Of a DNA stretch of 47,072 nucleotides, positions 18,787 through 27,510 are shown in pieces. The translations under genes were made by a program, and so were the position numbers. The notes under the pieces are model-generated. The model saw nothing but the letters and a program-made list of their open reading frames with translations. It was not told the origin of the DNA and ran no database searches. Positions within the stretch are counted from its first letter, which is position 1. The number at the start of each line of letters is the position of its first letter. This DNA is from Chlorobiaceae bacterium (GTDB lineage Bacteria; Bacteroidota; Ignavibacteria; UBA10030; SZUA-254): positions 1 to 47,072 of the forward strand of contig PNNN01000053.1 of NCBI GenBank assembly GCA_013824245.1. The letters run 5' to 3'.

Positions 18787-21700
18787 TTACTTCTTGCCTT
18801 CAATGATCGCTATTTCTTCAATGGTGTCCATCTTAAACATGGCAACATTCACCGGATGCTTGGGGTCTGATAATTCTTTGTAAACCTTTTCAATCGTTTT
18901 CAGATTCTTTTCATCCTCGCCTTCTTTTAACTCCGGCAAATTGTTTAAGTGCTTTAGCACTTCTGCTCCAGCTGCTTTAATGGAATCAGGTAAATACAAT
19001 TCATAAACCATTGCATCTATGAGGCGTTCGATGAATGTACTATCCACCTTTTTTCTTTTCAACAAGAGTATATAGTCTACCAATACAATGAAAGGCGATT
19101 GCTTTTGAAGTTCTAATATGGGAGTAGGCAAGTTTTCTACATTTCCAGATTTCATTATTGGAAATGTCTCTCTATAGTCAGTAAATACATTGGAAAAATA
19201 ATAATTTAACAAGTAAGAATTTAACACTGCTAATAAATACTTTATGTTAACATCGTTCGAATTAATTTCCGTTACACATCCTGAATTTAGTATGTAAAAC
19301 TGTCTATCGTCATATGTAAAAGTCAATTTAGTGCCAACAAATTTTGATACTAATTTTTCTTTAAGTAAAAATATTCTTTCATCCCTTGATCTATCTAATA
19401 ATTCAGGTGTGTATTGAACATATTTTTGGGGAGTAAGGCAACCATATCTTTCAATATCGCTTCCAGTTATTAAAGGTTTATGCGCTTTTGAGATTTTTGA
19501 ACTTGCAATAAATTTTTTGTCGTCACCTGTTGTCAATCCTCTCCAAACTTTTGCAAAGGTTTTCAATTTAGGGAAGCTATTTAATTTTTGTATTAATAAT
19601 AGGCTCTTTTCATTCAGTTTAATTAATAATTTCTTATCATCGGTTAGTGAGATTATATCTTTTGTTTTAAGAATAACAAACTTATCACCTTTTCGAATTT
19701 TCAAATACTCACATTTTGTATTTCCGAAACCAAGAACAATTGTCTCTACAGTTGCAGCTTCAAACGCTAGTCCTGTAGCAAATAATTCATGAATATTGAC
19801 ATCCTTTGTCAAGAATTCTCTTAATCTTAAAGAATATTCGTTTGCTAAAAATGTATTTGGAACTATATAATATGAAATACCATTCTTTGATAAAACATCT
19901 TTAGTAAATTCAATGAAAAGAGTATAAGTGTTAAATTGCTGTTCTGCTGTTCTATATCGAGATTTAAAATAGTTAATTATTTCTTTACTAAACTCTCCTC
20001 CCGTATAGCGTCCGCCCTTTGAGACTATATAAGGCGGATTCCCAATTACTACATCGAATCCTTTCGATAGCTCTTTGCCGAACATCCATTCAGGCTCGAA
20101 CCAATTCGCTGAAGCATTTTGGTCATAAATATCAAACTGTGCTACTTTATCGGCATCATTATTCCCAAACCCTAACCGCTTTAGTTCCTCTGCAATATTT
20201 TTCCGTATTGCCTTATCTTCTCTTTGGCATCTGAGTTTATCCTGTCTTGATTTTGCTTCAAAGTGTCTATGTCTGACTTGTTGCAATTTTTGCTGCAATG
20301 GCTCAATAACTTGATAACCCATCGGCAACTGAGCAGGTTTCTCTAGACCGATCAAAGTATTAGCAGCAACGAATTTCGTTTCGAGGTTAGGCAATGGTCT
20401 TATGCCCCGGTTGTCTGCTCCCTTTTTCTCTCGTTGGTCTACAACAAGCGAAATAAAGAATCGAAGCTTAGATATTTGAACAGCAATTGGTTGTATATCT
20501 ACTCCAAAGATGCAATTTTCAATGAGGTAGAGTTTACGCCCATAGTTGCTGGCATTATCTTCAAAACTTTCATTGATATCAATCAGCTTCCTTTCGCGTT
20601 CTTTTTTGTCACTTTCATTCAAGGCATTATCGATTTCAACCTGAGCTTTGCGTTTTTGCAATTCTCGCCATCGTACATTATCCTTATCCAACTTCCCGAG
20701 CACATAGACAAATTTATGCAGAATACCCATCGCAAAAGCGCCGCTACCGCATGCAGGATCAAGAATTTTGCTATGGTCAATTGCATAGATTAATTCTTGA
20801 ACATCTTTTTCGTCGGTGAACAATTGCTTTTCATCAGTGTAAGAAATCAGCTGTCTTAAGTTCGATTCAAGTTCGGCTTCTTTGTCTTTCCATCCGCTTC
20901 GGCCTATTTCTTGCTCTATTGGAAGTTGTCCCTTTCGGCTGGTATTCCCGAACATATCTGATTGTAGATTACCTAACTGTAACCAGACGGGATTCTCTTC
21001 AAGCATCTGTGTCTTTAGGTAGGAAATAAGACTCTCATCTACCATATACTCCACAATTTCACGAGGAGTATAAAAACTACCGGTCTGTTTACGCGCGGTT
21101 GTCTCAGTTTCGGGCGTGTAGTATGCTAAAAGATTCTCGAATACTTTCCCGAGTAGTTCGGGATCGAGAGCGATTTCTTCTTCAATTGGCGTGTTTTCTT
21201 CTATCGTAAACTTATAGTCATTGAAGATTTCCAAAAGACCTCGGCAGTTTTCCTTAGTGCGCTTGTATCCATATCCTTCACTGAGGTCAAGCACACGAGA
21301 TTTACCAAAGAAGAGCATATCAGGAATTTTCGCAGTCTTTTTCTCTTCACGGCTGAAACCATCTATATACTCGTGTTTGCCGGTTTCATCGTTATCTTTA
21401 TCGAGGCAATCAAACAGTCCGCCGTTTAAGAATGGAATTTCCTTAAAGAGCTCAATGACTTCTTTTTCCGAAATGGCAAATTGCTTTGCATAGCGATATT
21501 TGTTTTTAATTCCATGTTGTTCCCGGTTTGTATTGAAATTTCCATCCTTAACAAATTCTCTTTCATTCATCTTTTGATTGAGTGTAGCAAAGAACAAATT
21601 CTGCAGGATGGCGGTATAATACGTTTTTGCCTTATCCCCTTCAGGGTCAAAGCTTTTCAGTTTCGATTTAATGAATGATTTATTAAAAAGATTTTCCAAC

Positions 21701-22530
21701 ACTAACTGTTTTTCTTTCAGGAACCATACAAAAATGATGCGAGTAATCAATCTGATAAGGTTGATTTGAAGATTCTTTTCTTTATCCAGTTTTCTGTCAT
21801 TCGGGAATTCAACGTGCTGCAAAGCCCAAAAATACCAATTCGCTAAATCCTGAAAGAACCGTTTATTGAGTTCTTTGATATTCAGTGTTTCCTGCCAAGC
21901 ATTGTGTAATTCAACAAAGTTTGTGAATTGAAACTTTTTTTTCAATTCGTCAAACGTAAGGTCATGAAGGATTTCAATGTGTGCCCGGTGGGGGTTCGCA
22001 ATGTTGATGTCTTTAATCAGCGTTACTTTCTCCAACACATCTTTGCTTTCGTCACGCTTGTGCAACCTGCGGTTGATTACAGACAGTGTAAGTGTGCTTC
22101 CGTGCCTGAACAATATCATTGCAGGCATAGGGAACAGGCGGTTCACTTCACGGGTGATGAGTGAAAGTTCTGTCCGGCCGTATTGTTCGCGGCTTAATTC
22201 AATGGCAAAAAATAAGTAGGTTTCAATTATTGTGCTGTCAACTTTTTTGGTGTCAAACAATACAGTTTGTTTCAGCACCTCTTCTTTTGATATCTGGAAC
22301 AGTAAGTCAACATGCTTCCATTGCTTTACTAGTGCCTTCTCTTCATCGAAATGCGAATCCACAGAGATAAAGGATTCTTTGAACTGTGTAAAGGTTGGTT
22401 TCTCTAATGGCGACTGCCGGTCAGTTGTATAACCCAAAACATTAAACAGATTCAACGCCTTCCGGCTCAGATCTCCTTCTTTAAACGCGTTTATTGTTTG
22501 TTTGATTTTCTCTTTAACGTCGGTGCTCAT
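18787..22530 (-). CDS. Eco57I-like DNA adenine methylase (large, defence-associated)
   Basis: This 1247-residue protein has the Eco57I/type IIG methylase core: SAM motif I ILDPACGSGAFAMG near residue 590 and the catalytic N6-adenine motif VVIGNPPYIVSKG near residue 825. A TaqI-like target-recognition C terminus follows (LRGLTTGDDKKF-like, here VWRGLTTGDDKKF). The first 550 residues are a helical region with LAYYTPETETTARKQTGSFYTPREIV just before the methylase domain. I do not see a clear PD-(D/E)xK motif in its N terminus, so cleavage may depend on partners. Its start codon overlaps the DUF1016 stop (ATGA), and the ATPase gene follows after 3 bp. It probably methylates adenines at a specific site to mark self DNA. 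Confidence 0.88.
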   Translation of the reverse strand: MSTDVKEKIKQTINAFKEGDLSRKALNLFNVLGYTTDRQSPLEKPTFTQFKESFISVDSHFDEEKALVKQWKHVDLLFQISKEEVLKQTVLFDTKKVDSTIIETYLFFAIELSREQYGRTELSLITREVNRLFPMPAMILFRHGSTLTLSVINRRLHKRDESKDVLEKVTLIKDINIANPHRAHIEILHDLTFDELKKKFQFTNFVELHNAWQETLNIKELNKRFFQDLANWYFWALQHVEFPNDRKLDKEKNLQINLIRLITRIIFVWFLKEKQLVLENLFNKSFIKSKLKSFDPEGDKAKTYYTAILQNLFFATLNQKMNEREFVKDGNFNTNREQHGIKNKYRYAKQFAISEKEVIELFKEIPFLNGGLFDCLDKDNDETGKHEYIDGFSREEKKTAKIPDMLFFGKSRVLDLSEGYGYKRTKENCRGLLEIFNDYKFTIEENTPIEEEIALDPELLGKVFENLLAYYTPETETTARKQTGSFYTPREIVEYMVDESLISYLKTQMLEENPVWLQLGNLQSDMFGNTSRKGQLPIEQEIGRSGWKDKEAELESNLRQLISYTDEKQLFTDEKDVQELIYAIDHSKILDPACGSGAFAMGILHKFVYVLGKLDKDNVRWRELQKRKAQVEIDNALNESDKKERERKLIDINESFEDNASNYGRKLYLIENCIFGVDIQPIAVQISKLRFFISLVVDQREKKGADNRGIRPLPNLETKFVAANTLIGLEKPAQLPMGYQVIEPLQQKLQQVRHRHFEAKSRQDKLRCQREDKAIRKNIAEELKRLGFGNNDADKVAQFDIYDQNASANWFEPEWMFGKELSKGFDVVIGNPPYIVSKGGRYTGGEFSKEIINYFKSRYRTAEQQFNTYTLFIEFTKDVLSKNGISYYIVPNTFLANEYSLRLREFLTKDVNIHELFATGLAFEAATVETIVLGFGNTKCEYLKIRKGDKFVILKTKDIISLTDDKKLLIKLNEKSLLLIQKLNSFPKLKTFAKVWRGLTTGDDKKFIASSKISKAHKPLITGSDIERYGCLTPQKYVQYTPELLDRSRDERIFLLKEKLVSKFVGTKLTFTYDDRQFYILNSGCVTEINSNDVNIKYLLAVLNSYLLNYYFSNVFTDYRETFPIMKSGNVENLPTPILELQKQSPFIVLVDYILLLKRKKVDSTFIERLIDAMVYELYLPDSIKAAGAEVLKHLNNLPELKEGEDEKNLKTIEKVYKELSDPKHPVNVAMFKMDTIEEIAIIEGKK

Positions 22531-23675
22531 AATTTTTTCAGTTCTTCTTTAACAAAATTCTCCAAATCTTTTTTTGCCGGCAATTGGAGTTTGTATTTAC
22601 TGACAAACATCTTATTATCAACGCCTCCAAGAGCATATTCCACGAGCGGTTTGTTGCGGTCGGCAACTAGCAAAATACCTATGGGCGGAGTATCGTTCGG
22701 TTCACACACATTCTTTTTATAATAGTTCAGGTAGGTATTGAGCTGAGCAATATGAGCATGATTGAAAGCATCGACCTTCAGTTCCACCAGCACATGACAT
22801 TTCAAAATTCGGTGGTACAACACTAAATCGATGAAGAAATACTCGTCGCCAATGAGAATTTTCTTCTGTCTGTCCTCGATGCAAAAACCCATACCCAGTT
22901 CAAGAATAAATTCCTGAAAATGATTGAGCAATGCCTGTTCTATATCGCTTTCCTCAACGACCTCCTTGTGCGGTAATTTCAAAAACTCAAAAAAATAGAG
23001 ATCTTTTACAGCATCATGTGGTTCCTGCGGTTTTATTTTTTGTTCTAACCGTGCTAAAGCTTTCTTCTTATCGGTCGAAAGACCAAGACGTTCATAACTG
23101 AGCGTATCGATTTGCCGCCGGAGTTCGCGCACCGACAAAGTTTGGCGCGTCGCAAGCATTTCATAATATTGTCTTTTTACCGGGTCATCGATCTTGATCA
23201 ATTCCGTGAAATGTGAAAACGATACACTGTGCAGCAATTGTTGAGTATGGCGGAGATCCGCATCGGTGAATTGTTGGGACACCGTCCCAAGATTTTGCGT
23301 GGGATTTTTTGAAGAACTTTTCTTTTCGGTTGTCAAATAGAGTTTCAATTGGTCGGACAGTGTCTGACCAATTGCAGGAAGCATCTTCAATTCTTGGGAC
23401 ACTGTCCCAAGAATTTGAGGATACGAAACATAAAACTGCCTGCAACGCGAAAGCTCAGGAGCGGATAATCCTTTTATATTGATGGTTTTGGCAAGTTTTA
23501 AAAGCAACTGCGCTCCATACTTGGCTCGATCTTTACCGTTTTGTTCATACTGAACAATACAAAACCCGAACAACCAGTTGCGGAGTGTAAGCCGGGAATT
23601 GACCGCTTTGACCGCATCGGTATAGAGTGCGTCATTTGTTGCAACAACAATATCTGCAAGCTGCTTAAAATTCAT
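22527..23675 (-). CDS. DUF1016/YhcG-family PD-(D/E)xK nuclease
   Basis: The 382-residue protein has the two-part DUF1016 architecture. The N-terminal helical part contains LRNWLFGFCIVQYEQNG (about 31-47), SAPELSRCRQFYVSYPQI and FSHFTELIKI. The C-terminal nuclease contains EYFFIDLVLYHRILKCHVLVELK (catalytic D and E-x-K) and AQLNTYLNYY. Such proteins are predicted PD-(D/E)xK nucleases often found beside restriction-modification genes. Between the parts, the peptides ILGTVSQ (88-94), IGQTLSDQ (102-109) and NLGTVSQ (128-134) are each encoded by a DNA palindrome. The gene lies 6 bp after the helicase and overlaps the methylase start by 4 bp. It probably supplies a nuclease activity of the complex. 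Confidence 0.88.
   Translation of the reverse strand: MNFKQLADIVVATNDALYTDAVKAVNSRLTLRNWLFGFCIVQYEQNGKDRAKYGAQLLLKLAKTINIKGLSAPELSRCRQFYVSYPQILGTVSQELKMLPAIGQTLSDQLKLYLTTEKKSSSKNPTQNLGTVSQQFTDADLRHTQQLLHSVSFSHFTELIKIDDPVKRQYYEMLATRQTLSVRELRRQIDTLSYERLGLSTDKKKALARLEQKIKPQEPHDAVKDLYFFEFLKLPHKEVVEESDIEQALLNHFQEFILELGMGFCIEDRQKKILIGDEYFFIDLVLYHRILKCHVLVELKVDAFNHAHIAQLNTYLNYYKKNVCEPNDTPPIGILLVADRNKPLVEYALGGVDNKMFVSKYKLQLPAKKDLENFVKEELKKL
23274..23415. repeat. Three palindromes inside the DUF1016 coding sequence
   Basis: Three inverted repeats lie in frame. At 23389-23415 a perfect 13-bp palindrome has arms AATTCTTGGGACA and TGTCCCAAGAATT with a 1-nt centre. At 23347-23373 arms AATTGGTCGGACA and TGTCTGACCAATT have one wobble and a 1-nt centre. 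At 23274-23290 TTGGGAC and GTCCCAA flank a 3-nt centre. The first two units are 27 nt, a multiple of three. All share the core GGACA/TGTC and encode near-identical peptides of the type (L/Q)(G/T)(T/L)(V/S)SxQ. Confidence 0.9.
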
Positions 23676-23681
23676 AGTATG

Positions 23682-26600
23682 CTATTGGATCACCAACCAG
23701 GTGACGAGTTCAAAATTATTCATCTCTTTTACTTGTTTCTCAAGAGGAATTAACAGTCCGCCTCTATCGGTTGTCAATTTCTGGTTCTGTCTTTTGTGGA
23801 ACACGCGGACAATTTCATCGACAGCTTTTTTCAATTGTTCCGTGTAATTATCCATTTTCTCTCCAAGATGTGTTTCTTTATTAAATTTATTACAGAGTTC
23901 AATGAACGGCTCTGCTCTACCTTGGCACAGCAATCTATAAATTTCTAAAATCTGCTTTGCATTAGTATAATTGAACCGTACTTGTCCATCTTCCCAAATA
24001 TACACAAGGAAATACGGCTGCAATGGATTCGCCTCTTCATTTCCATCCGTATCTCCTTTTTGTTTCAGACAATATACAACTCCGGGTTTGATGATCTTCC
24101 TTTCCATTTCAGAAAATTTATTTATATCCAGATATTTAGCGTGAGCGCCTGATGGCGATGGCACAACTGCATATAAGCCAAACGGTGCATCATTTAATTT
24201 CTTGCGGTTATTTTCTAAGTAATTCGAGAGTTCAATGCGGAAGTCGTCTAATGTAAAATCTGTTAGCGAAATGCTTTCATTCATATCCTCCAGATCAAGA
24301 ACTTCATCGCGCAAACGTTTCAGTTGTTGGTTTCTATATTTTAAATCTTCTTCAATCAAGTCTTCTAATTGTTCGGTATTCAAAATATTATCTTCGCCTG
24401 TAGCCGTAACGTCAACCAAAGCCATTCGTGCTTCAACACGTTCTTTCAGGTTAATATAATTATCGAGATCCTTGGTGGGCCAGAAATTAACCAATTGAAT
24501 TTTAGCGTTCTTGCTTCCTAACCGATCAATACGGCCAAATCGCTGAATGATGCGGACGGGATTCCAGTGGATATCATAATTTATCAGGTAATCACAGTCC
24601 TGCAAATTTTGCCCCTCGCTTATACAGTCTGTAGCGATTAGAATATCGATCTCCTCATCCTGTGGCATTTTCTCCAGTTTATTTCTATTCTTAGCTATCG
24701 GGGAGAAGTTAGTAAGTATATTCGAGTAATCGTTTTTGCCCAAAGTTGTTTTTGTGAAGTCGCCGGAAACTAGCGCACAATGTAAACCAAGATCTTTTCT
24801 AATCCATTGTTCAAGATTTGAGTATAAATATTCAGCTGTATCGGCAAAAGCTGTAAAAATAATTACCTTCTTATTATCACCATTTATCGGTTGTTTAATC
24901 TTTTTGAGTATCTGTTCTTTTAATTCTTTTATCTTAGCATCTCTATCGGGTGTTACCGCAACAGCATTATTATAAATATCTGAAAGAGCTTCTTTATCTT
25001 GCTTTAAGTCGGCAAGCCATTCATCTAATTTTAGATCTGCTAAATCGTATTTTAATTTTTTACCAACCTGCCACTGTTCAAGATCATCTGCATTTTCCTC
25101 GATTTCATCTTCATCCGGCTGGACAGAAGTTAAATCTGTTTCAAATGTTTTCGTTTTAAGTTTTTTAAATTCTATTATTTTACCCTCAAGGTGTTCTATT
25201 TTCTTAATCGTCCGATCCAATGAGATCTCAAAAGATTCAACCGAGCTCTCCAACCGTTTGAGATAATTTACTTTCATCATCCCGATAAGGAAATTCTCAC
25301 GATCACTCTGGGTAAAGTTCAATGTTTCCTTATTGGCTCTATCCGCATACTTACTTAATATTTCAGGATCATCTTTCAGATATGCCGAAGGATTGTATAC
25401 CGAGAGTTTATATTCCAGAATTTTTTTATTCAGCGTATCGTAGTTGAAAAATCTATTTTTGATATCAATGTTAGGATAAATTGAATGCGGTTTTAATCTT
25501 TCGGAAAATTGACCGATTGATTTAATATCATAAAAACTCTTAATATGTTTCCTGCTTCTGGCGATCGTTAATTCATCCAGTAGTTTAAAAAAAGAAGAAT
25601 CTAATCGTTCCAACAATTGTTTTACTGTCCTGTCAGGGTTTTTCCTTCTGTCCGCCCAATTAGTAAACTGGGTCTGTGCATTCTTGAGGGACAATTCAAT
25701 ATCTTTAATTCGGGTATCTGCAAATAGAGCGTCTTTTTTCCCTTCAGTTATTAGCAATATTTGGTTTCTTAAATCGCGCAAATTATTATTTACGGGCGTG
25801 GCAGAGAGTAGCAGCACTTTAGTCTTAACACCAGACTTAATAATTTTTTCCATTAGCCATTTTGCCCGATTCATCCTTATCTCACCGTTATCCTTAATTT
25901 TATCCATAGGATTACCACGGAAATTATGGCTTTCGTCTATCACTACTAAATCGTACGCGCCCCAATTAAATTTATCTTCAGATAGATCGTGCCCATCGGC
26001 ATCTGAAATACCATATGTTCTTCCCATGTCGGTATGATAAAGGATATGATAATTATATCTATCTCTTTTAAAAGGATTCAAGTTGTTATTTTTACTCGCT
26101 TGGTATACTGTCCAATTGTCTTTCAATTTTTTAGGACATAATACGAGCGTTCTAAAGTTAAGCTTTTCAAAATAATGAATTACAGCAAGAGCTTCATAGG
26201 TTTTACCAAGACCAACGCTGTCTGCAATTATACATCCATTATGTTTTAATATCTTATTTATTGCACCCTTCACACCGTCTTTTTGAAAATCATACAGCAT
26301 ATTCCAGATTTCACTTTCGAAAAATCCGGTCTGCTTATTCAACAATCCGCCTTTTTCCTGTTCATCCAGAAATTTTTCAAAAATATGATAAAGCGTCTTG
26401 TAATATATGAACTCCGGCTCATTCTCCACATAGAATTGATCTAAATACTTGAGTACCTCTTCTTTTACATCTTCAACTAAACCGGTTTTATCATTCCAGA
26501 GATCATCAAACCATTGTTCAAGTTCGTCAGAATCTCTCCGATCTTGAATAACCATATTGAGTTCGATATTGTGGCTACCACTTAAGCCCAAACCGTTTAC

Positions 26601-27026
26601 TGTAAAGTTTGAGCTCCCCATTACAGATTCCTTCACCCCGTTGGGATTTTCAATTAAATAAAGTTTTCCATGAAGGAAGTTTGGCTTTACCATCGACTTA
26701 ATATCAACTTTTTTCTTTATCCATTCCGCACAATCTCTTGCTATGGATTTCTGAGATATTCGATTTTCAATCGGTATTACGATTTGATCATCTTCAATTT
26801 TAAATTCTCTTTTATTAGTCTTTGAAGGATCTATGGATTTTATGAAGGTTGGCTCACCAAAAAGAAATCGAAGCTTCTCAATGGAATTCAATTGAGGTTT
26901 TAGTTGATTGTACGCGTAAATAGTGAAGTACGCAGAAACAATCGAAAGCTTTGAATTAGTAGAGATCTTATCACGCAAAAAATCTCCAACATTGCCATTT
27001 TTATTATTATCTTTGATAGAACTCAT
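23682..27026 (-). CDS. SNF2/DEAD-type helicase with N-terminal phospholipase D-like domain
   Basis: The 1114-residue protein joins a PLD-like domain to a superfamily 2 helicase. The PLD half-motif is H119-x-K121 (LHGKLYL), followed by GSSNFTVNG (137-145). The helicase has motif I DSVGLGKT (269-276), motif II DESH (364-367) and motif III SAT (408-410). Its second RecA domain has KVIIFTAF, LIATDCISEGQNLQ and motif VI QRFGRIDR, near residue 850. PLD domains in this position can be nucleases, but only one HKD motif is seen, so dimerisation would be needed. It is the first gene of the operon that continues with DUF1016, methylase and ATPase. It resembles the restriction/translocation module of restriction-modification-like systems. 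Confidence 0.88.
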   Translation of the reverse strand: MSSIKDNNKNGNVGDFLRDKISTNSKLSIVSAYFTIYAYNQLKPQLNSIEKLRFLFGEPTFIKSIDPSKTNKREFKIEDDQIVIPIENRISQKSIARDCAEWIKKKVDIKSMVKPNFLHGKLYLIENPNGVKESVMGSSNFTVNGLGLSGSHNIELNMVIQDRRDSDELEQWFDDLWNDKTGLVEDVKEEVLKYLDQFYVENEPEFIYYKTLYHIFEKFLDEQEKGGLLNKQTGFFESEIWNMLYDFQKDGVKGAINKILKHNGCIIADSVGLGKTYEALAVIHYFEKLNFRTLVLCPKKLKDNWTVYQASKNNNLNPFKRDRYNYHILYHTDMGRTYGISDADGHDLSEDKFNWGAYDLVVIDESHNFRGNPMDKIKDNGEIRMNRAKWLMEKIIKSGVKTKVLLLSATPVNNNLRDLRNQILLITEGKKDALFADTRIKDIELSLKNAQTQFTNWADRRKNPDRTVKQLLERLDSSFFKLLDELTIARSRKHIKSFYDIKSIGQFSERLKPHSIYPNIDIKNRFFNYDTLNKKILEYKLSVYNPSAYLKDDPEILSKYADRANKETLNFTQSDRENFLIGMMKVNYLKRLESSVESFEISLDRTIKKIEHLEGKIIEFKKLKTKTFETDLTSVQPDEDEIEENADDLEQWQVGKKLKYDLADLKLDEWLADLKQDKEALSDIYNNAVAVTPDRDAKIKELKEQILKKIKQPINGDNKKVIIFTAFADTAEYLYSNLEQWIRKDLGLHCALVSGDFTKTTLGKNDYSNILTNFSPIAKNRNKLEKMPQDEEIDILIATDCISEGQNLQDCDYLINYDIHWNPVRIIQRFGRIDRLGSKNAKIQLVNFWPTKDLDNYINLKERVEARMALVDVTATGEDNILNTEQLEDLIEEDLKYRNQQLKRLRDEVLDLEDMNESISLTDFTLDDFRIELSNYLENNRKKLNDAPFGLYAVVPSPSGAHAKYLDINKFSEMERKIIKPGVVYCLKQKGDTDGNEEANPLQPYFLVYIWEDGQVRFNYTNAKQILEIYRLLCQGRAEPFIELCNKFNKETHLGEKMDNYTEQLKKAVDEIVRVFHKRQNQKLTTDRGGLLIPLEKQVKEMNNFELVTWLVIQ

Positions 27027-27510
27027 GTTGTTTTCTAGTAAATTTAAACAGAAAATCTAGCGATCAGACTCTTGGTATCAGCGAGCTCAATAGAACTCTT
27101 TTGTTGACAGATTTTCCATACCCCAGAATTGTAACCATGACTTAAAACATACCAAAATTTGTATAGAGTAGCAAGAATTTTGAGATGAAAAGAGATTGGA
27201 AACAAGAATATAATTCGGAGTCAATGCTATGAATTGTTACCCTAAAAGCAGTGTAACCTCAATTAAACTTGAATCTCCCAATTAATGAGACAACGATGGT
27301 AAATTCTATTAATTTAAACTTAATCAATTACCATCCATACATCATCGGCAATGCAGAACCAAGGAACAAAATACACGCATAGAAAAGCATTTTCAAGCTT
27401 GAGCGCTTCCATCGCGTTACTTTGCTCATCACAGGAGGTGCTAATACCCTGCCCACCAAGCTCTCAAGAATCTTGTAAGTGATATCGTTTGTACAATCAT
27501 AATTAAATTC
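27027..27510 (-). other. Intergenic region upstream of the defence operon with an open in-frame tail
   Basis: Nearly 480 bp without a convincing gene. The promoter of the helicase operon should lie in its left part, but I could not identify it. The right part (27329-27510) stays open on the minus strand in the same frame as the DUF4153 gene after that gene's TAG stop. It would encode about 60 residues ending in a hydrophobic segment (KMLFYACILFLGSALPMMYG). This could be a remnant, a readthrough extension or chance. Confidence 0.4.

Noticed and set aside
16930-27026. DISARM or BREX
   Set aside because: The diagnostic genes (DUF1998 protein DrmB, PglZ, BrxL) are absent; only a methylase and helicase are shared in kind.
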